From: Imbricaverruca yamaguchii
Taxonomy: Eukaryota > Arthropoda > Thecostraca > Neoverrucidae
Reading direction: 5' to 3'
DNA length: 64,000 bases
NCBI GenBank assembly: GCA_034440575.1
Contig: JAOTOL010001458.1
Span: 578,501-642,500, forward strand
Shown here: in pieces, positions 1 to 12,855 of the stretch
Layout of the letters: each line of letters starts with the position of its first letter
How positions within the stretch are numbered: position 1 is the first letter of the stretch
The notes under the pieces: model-generated
The model's input: the letters and a program-made list of their open reading frames with translations, nothing else
Told to the model about the DNA's origin: nothing
Database searches by the model: none
Program-made: the position numbers and the translations under genes

Positions 1-1003
1 ACTGGCCGATCGGACATGATCGCGGCTGCCGGGGCCCGGCCAAAGTGAACTGAAGGTCGTCAAAAGATCGGTTTATCGATACCTCTTGTTGTACGTAACG
101 CAGTATCACCGTTCTTCTGGTGAATTAATGTAATATAGACAGTCGAAATCATCTTTGAAAACTTCGTCCGGTCTCAGAACATGAATTGAAAATAAATATT
201 CCATGAATTTTGTGTTGATATTGACAGGTAGACATAACACGAACATACTGGTTGCAGTAAAAACAAGTAGCAAAACATACGTAGATACACATGGCTTCCA
301 ATCGCCAGTAAAATATATCAGTAGGATTTATATTTCCCAGCTATGATTATTCAGCATTCAAACCAATGTTGACAGCTAACCGAAATGGCCATGTTGGTGC
401 CGATTGGTATGCCATGCGCGGACGATTGATGACGTGCCCGTAGGACGTCCAGGCTGCCCACATGTCTGTCCAGGCTAAAAGTTGTTGAGCGCACAGGCTC
501 AAATGAGGAATTCTTACGCTCAAATGGGCCTCTCCCAGGATAGACCTGGAATGACCTAGCCTGACCTATGATGGCCTTAGGCATCATTCTTTCAACTGCT
601 AGTTTTGTTAGTTTTGTGCTATGTAGTGGTCATTTTAGTCTGGTTCCAGCCACACTCTACTTTTCAATGACGGTGAAGCCAACTTATTTTTGGCTTGATT
701 GCAGATGCAAGTCTTACTTTTGAAGGTTGTGTTCCATGGGCATGCTTGAGCTATCATCAAGTACCGTTGGTGGTTCACATTCTGCTTGTTGTGCTTTTCA
801 GTAATTAGCATGCGAAAAAACACCGTAGAATTACTGAAGCATTTACCATCACATCCTGCAATAGATGATTAAATTGCTGGCTGAAATGATGATATCAGCC
901 TAGCAACCTGCAGAAGTTATTTCATCATTAGGTTTTGTAAACATGGCTGACAATAATTAAATATGGATACATCTACATACATGTAAATATATATATATAT
1001 AAA

Positions 1004-1092
<89 letters not shown>

Positions 1093-1492
1093 ACATGCGC
1101 ATTTATATATAATAAATAAATAAATATATACACATAAATATGTATATAAACGCATATATCCAACTGACCGACCGGTTGAAACATCGCTACAGGTCCCAAA
1201 GACTGGCCAAAGGTCGGCCGGCCCTGACCGGGTCCTTCGTCGCGACATTCGTCACCTCTACTGGCCACCGCCGGGCCCTGCCCCACTGCGGAGTAAACAG
1301 CGTGTCGCACCACTTCACCGCCACACGCAGGTACCCACCGCAGCTGCCTGGCGCAGCTCTGGGCCGCCCCCCCGCACGTGGCCCGCACACCGTGTCAAAC
1401 AACTCTGCAGAAGTCTGCGGTGGCTTGTGGTGCCCAGCTTTTCCGATCGCCTCGCCTTGGACAGGAAAACGGCTTTTTGAAAGGTTTGGATG
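1..1492. other. 5' flank and possible 5' UTR/promoter of XDH
   Basis: No other gene is recognisable. Bases 1-960 show nothing I can name. A TA microsatellite lies at about 1015-1088. From about 1180 to 1440 the sequence turns GC-rich, consistent with a promoter or 5' UTR close to the start codon at 1493. No convincing TATA box or initiator was seen, so the transcription start is unknown and an upstream non-coding exon cannot be excluded. Confidence 0.4.
1015..1088. repeat. (TA)n microsatellite
   Basis: Uninterrupted alternating T and A for about 74 bases, flanked by short degenerate TA-rich sequence (985-1150). Confidence 0.95.
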
Positions 1493-1543
1493 ATGGAGAG
1501 CAAACCGAACGAGGAGCTCATCTTCTTTGTCAACGGGAAGAAA
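1493..1543 (+). CDS. Xdh: XDH exon 1 (residues 1-17)
   Basis: The exon starts with ATG and encodes MESKPNEELIFFVNGKK; the LIFFVNGKK part is the conserved first strand of the plant-type ferredoxin domain (mammalian XDH has LVFFVNGRK). The ATG context is favourable (A at -3, G at +4). The donor is GTAAGT directly after the second lysine codon, phase 0. Confidence 0.88.
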
Positions 1544-2149
1544 GTAAGTGCAGTGCTTGAATCCGAGCTGGACTTGACGCCAGCGAATTGAAGAGATCAT
1601 GAGGAAACGTCTTCGTTGTGGTTCTTAGTATGCTTTGCGGGAAAATGCTAAGTTTCATCCCGATGTATTTTGATATGACTGCTCCCCACAAACCAGCCTT
1701 CGGGCATTAATTCGATGCCCCGATTCAACCATTGCCCATTAGTACCTGGCAGTAAATGACACATTTCTCGCAAATGCTCGATATTGCTCGCGATAATGCT
1801 CACGATATTGGCGTTATATTTTGGATTGGTAAAGGACTTATGCACAGGTCAAACAAGGCCCAATATAAGCCGATATCCCCGCAGCAGATTGGCAGATGTG
1901 AAGACAGACCGGAACCCGAGTAGCTACCCTCGATGGTGAAAGAACCTGTAGCTCGGGTGGTGCAGCGAGTTTTTGCATTTCCGAAATCAACCCACATATC
2001 CGTGGTTTAATATCGACTAGCTGTACTTATGTTGTCAGTGGATAGGGTCTGGACCGCATTTCAGTCATTTGACATCGGGCGACAGAGGAAGCTCCTGGTA
2101 GTCGTGGGAAACCATTCCAAATTTGTAATAGTGACCTGTAAAGGTATGC

Positions 2150-2355
2150 AGACATAAAGACATGAAAGGTCAGTACATGTATGAGGAACAAGGGCCCTTC
2201 TTGGGTGCACTCTGGGCACTCAACCAGTTGCCCACCAAATCCGTCGATCAGCCCTTCATAGAATACTGAAAAGCAAGCAATATAACATTTATATAATGAT
2301 TATCTATGCTGTTTTTAAAGATGTTCCATTTGGTGTTACTGACAATGGTTTGTTT
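2150..2355 (-). mobile_element. CR1/Jockey-type LINE, 3' end fragment
   Basis: The fragment matches the 3' ends of the LINE copies at 12856 and 51502: a GACATAAA-type tail followed by the shared stretch around GGGCCCTTCTTGG, TGCACTCTG, CCAGTTGCCCACCAAATC and TACTGAAAAGCAAGC. It is diverged and strongly 5' truncated, with no coding capacity left. Confidence 0.75.
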
Positions 2356-2749
2356 GAGATAATTCATTTGTATGCCACCATACCAAATATCAGCATATGT
2401 TAATCATTAAGAAAAATATGTAGGGCATATGTCGTGTCAAAATCGGTTGAACACGTGCGGTACCTCAGGCGACCTCCAAGATTTCCAGCTAGAAATTACG
2501 GCGGTGAGGGAAAACACTATAGTCGAAGTTTACAACATTTCCCCCCACCCACTATAACCACATCAGCATTCTCATCCGAGCGCATCTTATTTCGTTCGCT
2601 GATTAATTATGTTTTAAGTTGAGAACTTCGCAAGACGATGTCAATACCATGAACGTGGTACATGAGAGGCAGAAGACCGATTGGAAAGTCATTCACAGCG
2701 GCGTGCGGGTGCGTTCGGATATAATTTGCGACATAACGCTTCTTACGTC

Positions 2750-2950
2750 ACATGTTACCAACTGGAACCGGTAGAGGGCACGCAATGATCGGACAACGCT
2801 CGACGAGTAGAACCTGGATCCGTGCCAAAACAATTTCCCCCAAAAGTAACGTCACCAGGGGCTAGATTTTCACGACTTCTCACGACTAACGTTATGTTTT
2901 TCGCTCTGGGGAGTTCATTTTTGAGAATATTTATAAACTAAAACTATAAA
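2750..2950 (-). mobile_element. TTAA MITE family, degenerate fragment
   Basis: This stretch resembles the reverse complement of the 3' part of the complete element at 34897-35771. Shared pieces are GCTCGACGAGTAG, the AACGTCACCAGGGGCTAG block, TTTTCACGACTT and the CTGGGGAGTTCATTTT block. No terminal repeats remain. Confidence 0.6.
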
Positions 2951-3943
2951 ACTATATGATAAACTAAATGACTGGACATGCTAAGGTGAAAAACAGTCTT
3001 AATACGAGTCATACTCAGTGCCTATCAGCGACGAATGCAGAGGGGACGCACTAGGGGACCCATGGAAAGATGGCGCCTCTCCGGTCTGGAAAGTCCGATT
3101 GCTTGGGGAAGGCTCGTCGTCACCCCATCCATTCCCTGCTCAACGGATTTTCAGCCAAAAATGTACTTCACATAGGAACAGGTGCCCATGCAAGATGAAA
3201 AGGCACCTGTTTAGTCTGGTTGAGTGCACCCTCCATATAACTTTTTTCGCTGAAGGTGCGTCTCCGAAGAACGCACCAAGCCCCCTACCACCCGATGGCG
3301 ATTCCTGGATTAGCTCCTGATGCTAAAACCATACCGTATGCTATCACGATAACTGCGATGAGTTTTCTGATATGGCGCCTATGCTCGTAGACAAGCAGCA
3401 GGTGTAAAAAAAAACATCTGAACAGGTTCATCGGAGGACACGCCTAGGATATTATTTCGGGGTGGTGGGGGGGGGGACTTACGATGCACCGCTTGTCAGC
3501 TCCCCCACCCAATGAGAGGAGACGGCGAGTACCCCTCCTCCCATTCCCCGCTTCCGCCACCGGTTGCACCCATTCGATGGTGACTTTAGACTGGCCTCAC
3601 ATCTTCCGTGATATGATAATGTGGCATAGCTAAGCACGATTCAACTGTCCACACTCCAGCCCATGGACGCAATTAGAGGCTGAAGATGGGTGAACAGGTT
3701 ATGCACATTTACATCTCGTCCATATGCCACATACGTCAACAATGGGCGACGATTATACCGACCTTCATTAGGATGTTGTGATCGTTGGGGTGGTTCCTTT
3801 TACCGGGTTTATGGTGTCTTCCATTGATAGACTTAACTGGATGGGCCCTTGTGACTCCTATTATCTCGAAACACGTTGACTTTATGACTTGATGGCCTTC
3901 CTGCAGTGTGGTTTCTAAATTAACGAGGCTCTGATTTCTCTAG

Positions 3944-4001
3944 GTACTGGTGACTTCACCGGATCCCGAATGGACCCTGCTCTATTTCCTGAGAGACAAA
4001 C
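3944..4001 (+). CDS. Xdh: XDH exon 2 (residues 18-37)
   Basis: Encodes VLVTSPDPEWTLLYFLRDK plus the first base of a Leu codon, matching the [20 protein letters not shown] segment of XDH. The acceptor is TTTCTCTAG and the donor is GTGAGT, phase 1. A partial copy of the exon end plus donor follows 51 bp downstream (see findings). Confidence 0.93.
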
Positions 4002-4019
4002 GTGAGTACAGTATGCACC

Positions 4020-4060
4020 AGTGTACCCTGCTCTATTTCCCGAGAGATATACGTGAGTAT
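4020..4060 (+). repeat. Partial duplicate of exon 2 end and donor
   Basis: ACCCTGCTCTATTTCC followed by CGAGAGA and a GTGAGTA donor repeats the end of exon 2 (ACCCTGCTCTATTTCC, TGAGAGA, GTGAGTA) at a period of 51 bp with a few substitutions. Confidence 0.85.
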
Positions 4061-4396
4061 TACATTTACTAAGTTCCAACACCAGTAATTATTGCCACTC
4101 GTCAGGGCAAATCAGTTGGCGCAAATACGGTATTAAGACCTATATGAGGTGACAAAGCGTACAGTTTTAGAACATGTTGAAATTCCACTTCACAAGTTGG
4201 GAAATCAATGAAGCATACCCATTAGGGCACTGTATGGGATGACGAAGGATGTCACTTTACGTAGGCAGCGCTGCTTTGAACATCCATGCATGTCCATGTG
4301 ACACATGTTTACGAAGCACAACTGTGCAATGTGCCTTTTTGTGATGCATGGACTTGCTTCTCACAAAAGTGGCCAATGATATGACAGATTAAATAT

Positions 4397-4401
<5 letters not shown>

Positions 4402-4468
<67 letters not shown>
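4402..4468. repeat. (TA)n microsatellite
   Basis: About 65 bases of uninterrupted alternating T and A. Confidence 0.95.
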
Positions 4469-4473
<5 letters not shown>

Positions 4474-4782
4474 AGACAGATAAAATATGATGAACGAAAT
4501 GACGCAGGAAAACGAACTTAGGAAACTTTCCATGAACAGACTGACATTGTACTAGGACCGAAATTATGTTCATTGTTTGAAAGTTTGCTTTCACTTATCG
4601 TTGAGGAATAAACGCTAAGCTGGGACCACTGCCTTCCACAGTGTTATTCTTTTTTAAACTTTATTCAGAAGCGTTCTGCTCATCGAATTTTCTCGTATGC
4701 ACCCTGGCGCACATATACCGAAAAGTATTCCAGGTTTCCAAATATATCTGAGAAACTGATCTGATCGGGTCCAGTGATGGCA

Positions 4783-5015
4783 GAGGATATTGGTGCTGAA
4801 GGTGGTGGTGGCGCAGGATATTGGTTGTGAAGGTAGTGGTAGCGGAGGATATTGTGGTGAAGGAGGTGGTGGCGCAGGTTGTGAAGGTAGTGGTAGCGGA
4901 GGATATTGGTGGTGAAGGTGGTGGTAGTGGAGGATATTGGTGGTCAATATGTTTTTGGCGGAGGACATTGGTGGTGACCGTCGTGGTGGTGGTGGAGGTC
5001 ATTGGTGGTGAAAAT
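4783..5015. repeat. GGTGGT-rich imperfect minisatellite
   Basis: Irregular units built on GGTGGTGGCGCAGGATATTG and GTGAAGGTAGTGGTAGCGGA. The open frames through it, rich in Val/Gly or Pro/Thr/His, are repeat artefacts. Confidence 0.8.
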
Positions 5016-7288
5016 AGAGACACTTCCTCGGCAAATTCACGCATGCAAAAAGGTCAAACGAGCAAACATTTTCAGGCTGCGGTAACTTTTCTTGCGTCTG
5101 CGGGAGACCCCTTTCACTCGTAAATATGCATAGGGGAAACCACAGTGGGCACTTCACATTCAGCTCACCATTCGGAATAGTCAATAATGGTCTGGAATAC
5201 AAGGTGGCGGAACAAATGCACATGAATACCTATATCAAGTCCCCTGAAAGCAATCCAAGGCTTTAGCTGCAGAGTGTTGCACAGACCTGCAAAGTCGGCA
5301 CGTTTGCAGTTGTCCGGGTGACAAGTGGAGCATGCAGACCATGCACCACAAAGAACTCTGTGGGCACCACACGATGACCGGAGTCGAACAGCTTGGGCCA
5401 AATTCCGGATAAAACATTTCCTACATTCATAATTGCTAGATCGAGTACATTTTCTAGACCATTCGGCTCTGTCGGTTTTGTCATGAATATATGGTGTTCC
5501 AGAGGTATTCCATCATTCCACGCTTGTCACATGTGAAAGGGTTTATAGAAGTGATGTAAAATATTTGCGATGAAACATTGTGTAGCACGTTCATGAGATT
5601 TCAGCGCTGGTGGCGGCACCGCCGTCCGATGATGTACTAAATGAGAAAAAGTAATAAGGTGAATAATCTCAGACACAAGAGGCGAGCAGCGAGGAATTCG
5701 GCACTTCGAAACATAAAAAAAAACGATAAAACCTCCATTCTTTACCGAAGTCATGTCACTATAGCTTTGTGGAACAAAAGTGAAACCAGACAAACAGAAA
5801 TCCAATGATATGAAACGAAGCACCGCTATGCTAAAAAATAAACATAGTCAAGCCTGAGTCTGACTTGGGGCCCCATCGTACTCTCAGCCTCTGGAGGACT
5901 CCACCACGTAGCGGAAATTTCAGCCTCGCGGGCTCAGCTCCATCGGGACTAAACCGTGCCCTTCACACGATCTGCACATGAAGTAATTACACGGGAGGGC
6001 ATCGCTTGAACGATGCGACACCTGCGTATGTACAAGGCCACGTCATACAAGGTCACGCATATGTACAATGTCATACAAGGTCACGTGAGTGACCCAACTA
6101 GTCCCGAGCCGATCGCCCCGCTTGTATCATCTTCATGAGTTGTTTATCATAGTTTTTTAGCTCATAATTTGTTGTTTCAGCACTAGACCTCACCTTAATT
6201 GTTAATATTCATAACTATATTTATAATGTTTGTGAGCAGGTAATGTTGCACATCCGACATATAATCGCATCCCAGCCTGGACTAAATGTGAGTTTAGTGT
6301 TGGGAATAAGATTAAGATGCTTAGCAGAAATTGGCAGATACATCCCTTAGCACACTACGATGTTGCACTCTTTGGAAGAACCTGAAAACAAAGCTTACTG
6401 AACAGAAGACCTATTTCATCGGCATTTTTCCGCATAAGTAAGGCAATATTTGTTACAGAAACTGGCATTGGGCACTTAATATACATAATTTTTATGTGTT
6501 CATCCGAAAGATAAATGATGAGGCTTTCGTTCTACATAAATAATTATATCAATATCATCGTTCTAGGGGTCACCACATGTTGCGCTATCCGAGGTCACGA
6601 GGTCATACTTTCAAAAATTGCACAAATAAAAATTGATTTCAGGAATTGGAATGTGCGTTCATTGCGATTCCAACGATATGAAATTTTCATAATTTATATT
6701 TATATAAAACTAAGATATTTGCTCTGAAATTTTGACCTTAAGTGCGAATTCAGAAAAACGCCGCAGGCAATAACTCGTGAACCTCTGCTTTGATTGAGTC
6801 AAAAAGTTCAGATAACGTTTCGGGGCTTCAGGTAACCCTGTATGCAAATTTTCATCAAAATCTGTGGCAGGAAGGTGTTAGGCCATGTTCGAGATATGGT
6901 GGACATCACCAACAGTCACAACCACATTGCATTGCAAGGAGGTCGGCGGATTCAGCGCCATCCGGTGCGCATGTTTAAACACCACTACTAATAACAAATA
7001 ACGGCAAGAAATGCAGCTGTCCGCTTGCAAGAAGCAGATGCTCAGGGGAATGTCAGGCGCCCCATGTGGCTGGCGCACCGATACCGTGTGTTTATGTCCG
7101 AGCATAACACAGGAACAGGCGACTACAGCGGTCAAGTCCACGAGTTTGGGCAGCGGAGGCGGCTGGTGAAAAGTAGTGCTCCATAGGGTGTAGTCTCAGC
7201 CAGCATGCGCAAGTGAGGATCATGTGGGATGTATCTGGAATGGCTGAGCTATGGCGGGCGTCAGGTATAGATACATGAGTCGGTAGCT

Positions 7289-7388
7289 GGGCACCCAAAG
7301 CGAATGGATAACATGGCAGCTGGTCGCCCAAAGCGGATGTGTAACATGGTAGCTGGTCGCCCAAAGCGGATGGGTAACAAGGGAGCTG
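7289..7388. repeat. Three copies of a ~32-bp unit
   Basis: Units of the form AGCTGGTCGCCCAAAGCGGA, then TGTGTAACATGGT, occur three times head to tail with small differences. Confidence 0.85.
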
Positions 7389-7795
7389 TCTCCTAATCGA
7401 GGAGGCGCTTTTGTTAGTATGCTTTGAGTAACAAATATGAGGATAATTCTGGAGAAAACACCTACCTGCATTACAGGCTGAAGTACTTCGTCTACACGTT
7501 GCCGCTTTTTGTACGCAACCCTTAAAATTATCCTGAAACTGCTTTTCCCAACTATCTGTTCTACATAGCGTGCTAATGAAGCACGAATGTTCCACTTTGC
7601 TCGGGGGTAGCTCTAAGGTCAAGATATGGGAGGTGTGTTCAAGGTATTCTAACTTGTGTAGCATTGCAGCATGCTTGGCTACTACCGATGCCACTCACAT
7701 TTTCAACGGAAAGATGAATGTGACTTTCTAGCACATTCTTCATTCCCAGCTGAGGATGACTCTTTTGTATTACTTTTAACAGAAATAATTTCCAT

Positions 7796-7941
7796 TTATG
7801 CATTCATACCTACATGCATGCCAACATACATCCATACACACATGCATGCAGGCATGCATACATACATACATACATACATACATACATACATACATACATA
7901 CACACATGCATACGTACATACACACATGCATGCATACTTAC

Positions 7942-8024
<83 letters not shown>

Positions 8025-8029
8025 TGCAT

Positions 8030-8060
<31 letters not shown>

Positions 8061-8175
8061 CATACATACATACGCACATACATGCATACATGCATACATA
8101 CATATATTCATAAATACGTACATGCACACATGCATGCATACATGTACATGTATGTATACATGTATACGTATTTGT
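7796..8175. repeat. Compound CATA/TA/CATG microsatellite
   Basis: Long CATACATA tracts flank a core of uninterrupted TA (about 7952-8018), with CATGCA and GTACATACA variants on both sides. It is open in several frames on both strands and is not coding. Confidence 0.95.
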
Positions 8176-9159
8176 GAGGTACCATGGTGACACCGACATT
8201 GTAGTTCACCAGGGACGACGCTGAATACGTGTACCGCCCGGGGCCGTGCCGGCTAGCCCGGCTCACCACGGGCACGCTGAGCACACGTATCATTCTGAGG
8301 CTGATGCGAGTGCTCAGTACCCGTATCGGCATACATTTACCCAATGTAAGTCTAACAGAGCACGCGTACCAAGCTTACATTGTGGCCAGTCCATGGTCCG
8401 TGGAATCTTGGGTGTTCTGGTGTAAAATAGTGTTTTGGACACTTTTTCGGAAATCTGCAAAAGATGGTCAAATCTTTTAGCTCGTCTTAAAACTTAGAAG
8501 TGGGGCAGTTCCAATAGGATTAACGTATTGCCTACGTGTTATCTGTATTTATGTTGTATCTATTATAAAGCTTTGAAGCAGTGATATATGACTTTCGCCA
8601 GCAATGTTTCACCTTTGCCCATATTGCACCGGCGCCTTATTTCCGCATACCGTCATAAATGCACGTCAATATACATGCATCTCGAAATATGCATTTTGCA
8701 GAAGTGGTTGCAGCTTCTCCATATCCTTATGACTGATTCGTTCTTGATTGCAATGCATTGTTGGATTTCATCCATGCTCCTGATCCTTCCCTTACATTCT
8801 ACCAATGACACTCTTCTATATATTTTGTAGTCATGTCTAACGAATGATGCATTTTTCGCTCTATACATGCATTTCTTGGTAGCATGTAGGAAGGATAAAG
8901 GGACTATTCTGAATCTGAGCTATAACAACTGAATATGCATTGTGCATGTGTAAACATTAGTAACATCCGAATCAACGAAGTATTTCAATTTCAGTTTATT
9001 TCAGTCTATTTCATATCAAATATGCATGCCATAAATATGCCTTCATATATCGAATGATTATATCTTTTCCTCACTTAGTAAGAAAAGAATAACCATTCGA
9101 TGAAAGTGATTTCCATTGTCTTGATGAAAATATATTATCTGTATGGCAAACAAGTGCTG

Positions 9160-10175
9160 GTGGCGGGGGCGGGGCCTACACCTACTGCTGGGAACTCACC
9201 AGGCAGTGGGCGGGGGCGGGGCTTACACCTACTGCTGGGAACTCACCAGACAGTGGGCGGGGGCGGGGTTTACACCTACTGGTGGGAACTCACCAGACAG
9301 TGGGCGGGGGCGGGGCCTACACCTACTGCTGGGAACTCACCAGGCAGTGGGCGGGGGCGGGGCTTACACCTACTGCTGGGAACTCATCAGGCAGTGGGCG
9401 GGGCGGGGTTTACACCTACTGCTAACTACCCGCGGCGGTCCCACTTGGGAACTCACCAGGCAGTGGGCGGGGCGGGGCCTACACCTACTGCGGGAACTAC
9501 CAGGCAGTGGGCGGGGCGGGGCTTACACCTACTGCTGGGAACTCACCAGACAGTGGGCGGGGCCCCCTGAACTCACCGACGGGGCGGGGGCGGGGCTTAC
9601 ACCTACTGGGAACTCACCGACAGGGGCGGGGCGGGCCTACACCTCCTACCACCACGGCGGGGCGGTCACCACTGGTGGAACTCACCAGACAGTGGGCGGG
9701 GCGGGGCCTCACCTACTGCTGGGAACTCACCGGCAGTGGGCGGGGGCGGGGCCTCCCTGGGGTCACCTACTGGTGGGAACTCACCAGCAGTGGGCGGGGC
9801 GGGGCCTACACCTACTGCTGGGAACTCACCAGGCAGTGGGCGGGGCGGGCCTACACCTACTGTGGGAACTCACCAGGCAGTGGGCGGGGGCGGGGCTTAC
9901 ACCTACTGCTGGGAACTCACCAGGCAGTGGGCGGGGGCGGGGCTTACACCTACTGCTGGGAACTCATCAGGCAGTGGGCGGGGGCGGGGCTTACACCTAC
10001 TGCCGGGAACTCACCAGGCAGTGGGCGGGGGCGGGGCCTACGCCTACTGCCGGGAACTCACCCGGCAGTGGGCGGGGGCGGGGCTTACATCTACTGCTGG
10101 GAACTCACCAGCCAGTGGGCGGGGGCGGGGCTTATACCTACTGCTGGGAACTCATCAGGCAGTGGGCGGGGCATT
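9160..10175. repeat. 47-bp GC-box minisatellite, ~21 units
   Basis: The unit is CTTACACCTACTGCTGGGAA, CTCACCAGGCAGT, then GGGCGGGGGCGGGG. Some central units are shortened or rearranged (about 9415-9790). Nearly every unit carries a perfect GGGCGG / GGGGCGGGG box, the binding sequence of Sp1/KLF zinc fingers. The array lies deep in intron 2; a regulatory effect is inference only. All three + frames are largely open, which is an artefact. Confidence 0.95.
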
Positions 10176-10179
10176 GCCA

Positions 10180-11300
10180 CCGCAGTTCTCGAGCCCCGCC
10201 TCTTATGATCCACACACAGGGGAAAGGATGTCGACGTAAGAACACCGTGCTGTGCAATGTTGAACTGAATGGCAAGCATATTCACAACGCCTAAATATGG
10301 CTTGTGTTAGCTTCGCTACATTTGAGCTGGATTGGCTGCAATGCGTTCTTTGGCACATTATTCACCAAGCTCGAAACGCCAATGTATAGACGCGTAAAGG
10401 ACACTGACACCAGCCTAGGTCAGATGTCTTGAATGACCTTGGAAAGGTATGTGGACAATGTCCGAATATTAATCCAGTTTTCTATATGTCGCACAAAAGT
10501 ATGTTGTTTTAGATCACAATGCCATGTTCTGATGCGGTAATCCGCGATTTATTTTGCAAATCGTCAACAAGCGTTCCCTTTTATGACATCATAGCTGACC
10601 CGACGTAATATAACGAATATTGCTAACCAAAACTGAGAAAAAAGCACCCTAGAGGGTACTCAATTTTTAAAGGGATTCCGTATAACACCTTAGAAGTTAT
10701 CCACGACAGGCATGACAGGGGGTGGGTGGTTGTATCATCACCTCCCGCAATGAGTAAGTACAGAGCTGGTGGAGAAGCACATGTCCGTTAATTCCCACAT
10801 TGATGATTTCTGACCAATTTCTGATGATCACAGAGGCACATGGCCGAATTTCGCAATCGCTATCCAAGGCGCTAGAGGCACGAGACACTGCGGTGCACAA
10901 AGACACTCCTTTCCTTTTTCAGTTTAGTCTCCACTCTCAGAAGATGGCTTGGCGGATTACTGGCCGCCCGGGAACGAACGGCAGGGCGGCACTCCAAAAG
11001 AACGCCAGCGGCCACTGAACGGGAAGTGGGCTTCACTTCAGAAGGCGACAACACACGCACGCAACACGTGTGCGCCGCGTACCTGCCGCTCATTTCCGGG
11101 ATGTCGACCTGTACGAACTCCAAACACATACCAAACACCCCGCGCCACCCCCCCCCTCATCGTCAGATCCCCGCCACCATAAATCATCACATCATGCATC
11201 GACGCCGTCTCCACCAATCAAAACCATTCCAAGTCCAACACTCCGCCTTTCGTCACTTCATCGAGCCGCGACACTTGAAAACACACCAATCAAACGCCCG
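10180..11300. other. Intron 2 segment without recognised feature
   Basis: Unique-looking sequence between two arrays. Short open frames have no family signature. Confidence 0.5.
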
Positions 11301-11309
11301 ACGTGTAGC

Positions 11310-12362
11310 ACGAGGCAAATAAACAGTCCCCGGAACGAGACAAATAAACAGTCCCCTGAACGAGACAAATAAACAGTCCCCTGAACGAGACAAATAAACA
11401 GTCCCCTGAACGAGACAAATAAACAGTCCCCTGAACGAGACAAATAAACAGTCCCCTGAACGAGACAAATAAACAGTCCCCTGAACGAGACAAATAAACA
11501 GTCCCCGGAACGAGACAAATAAACAGTCCCCTGAACGAGACAAATAAACAGCAAATAAACAGTCCCCGGAACGAGACAAATAAACAGTCCCCTGAACGAG
11601 ACAAATAAACAGTCCCCTGAACGAGACAAATAAACAGTCCCCTGAACGAGACAAATAAACAGTCCCCGGAACGAGACAAATAAACAGTCCCCTGAACGAG
11701 ACAAATAAACAGTCCCCTGAACGAGACAAATAAACAGTCCCCTGAACGAGACAAATAAACAGTCCCCTGAACGAGACAAATAAACAGTCCCCTGAACGAG
11801 ACAAATAAACAGTCCCCTGAACGAGACAAATAAACAGTCCCCTGAACGAGACAAATAAACAGTCCCCTGAACGAGACAAATAAACAGTCCCCTGAACGAG
11901 ACAAATAAACAGTCCCCTGAACGAGACAAATAAACAGTCCCCTGAACGAGACAAATAAACAGTCCCCGGAACGAGACAAATAAACAGTCCCCGGAACGAG
12001 ACAAATAAACAGTCCCCTGAACGAGACAAATAAACAGTCCCCTGAACGAGACAAATAAACAGTCCCCTGAACGAGACAAATAAACAGTCCCCTGAACGAG
12101 ACAAATAAACAGTCCCCTGAACGAGACAAATAAACAGTCCCCGGAACGAGACAAATAAACAGTCCCCTGAACGAGACAAATAAACAGTCGGAACGAGACA
12201 AATAAACAGTCCCCTGAACGAGACAAATAAACAGTCCCCGGAACGAGACAAATAAACAGTCCCCGGAACGAGACAAATAAACAGTCCCCTGAACGAGACA
12301 AATAAACAGTCCCCTGAACGAGACAAATAAACAGTCCCCTGAACGAGACAAATAAACAGTGC
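11310..12362. repeat. 25-bp minisatellite, ~42 units
   Basis: The unit is CCCCTGAACGAGACAAATAA ACAGT with a common T/G variant (CCCCGGAACG). A few units are shortened (near 11552 and 12190). The minus strand is stop-free in all three frames because a 25-bp period rotates one unit through every frame; the resulting 350-394-residue frames are artefacts. Confidence 0.97.
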
Positions 12363-12734
12363 TAGTGCCGCGCCGGCTCGCCGCCGATGGTCATGTGCTT
12401 GTTTCCGGCGCGACGATTCCCGCAGCCCCACCCCCACCCCCTCCCCCAGGAGGGAGTCCTGCCGTCAACTCGTTGGGATTATCTTGCTGCTGAGTCAGCA
12501 ACCTCCCGTGGCAAATGCAGACAAAATCAGCGACGTTCCCCTCAGGATCCGTGCTCCCACCCCACCCCCTGGAGGCGGTCCAAGTACCGCGTCAGGCAGA
12601 TCGCAAGAGAGATTTGAGCAGCCTCTGAAATGTCTCGCTTAATGCCAAGCCTCGGCTGCCGATAGCGATAGCTTCGGATGACGCGCGTCGACCTGATACT
12701 TTGCGTCAACTCTGTGTTTGTTTGTAATTAAATC

Positions 12735-12855
12735 TGACCAGCCTGCCATCCTCAAGTGATATCGGCTGTTTAGGTGGGTTTGAGATGAGTTGAGCTGGTG
12801 GTTCTGACGGTGCGATAGGGGTTGTAGAGGTGGGTATGGTCGGGTCATCGCCGTT
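12735..12855 (-). mobile_element. 3' part of ORF1-type element copy B, cut off by LINE
   Basis: This stretch is similar to 16345-16490 at the 3' side of copy A: CCTGCCA followed by a GATAT and CTGTTTA block, a GGTGGT stretch and GGGTCATCGCC just before the end. It is separated from the rest of copy B by the LINE at 12856-14493, which suggests the LINE was inserted into copy B. Confidence 0.55.

Larger units (their letters stand above)
1544..3943 (+). other. Intron 1
   Basis: Contains an old minus-strand LINE 3' fragment (about 2150-2355) and a remnant of the TTAA MITE (about 2750-2950). A run of Gs lies near 3465-3477. Nothing else is recognised. Confidence 0.7.

Noticed and set aside
9160..10175. 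CRISPR array
   Set aside because: Units are contiguous with no unique spacers, and the setting is a eukaryotic intron. The same holds for the other arrays.
9143..10294. Gly/Thr-rich + strand protein of 383 residues
   Set aside because: It is the 47-bp GC-box array; the other + frames give similar peptides.
11253..12437. Three overlapping ~350-394-residue minus-strand frames
   Set aside because: They are products of the 25-bp array; all three frames give the same repeated peptide.
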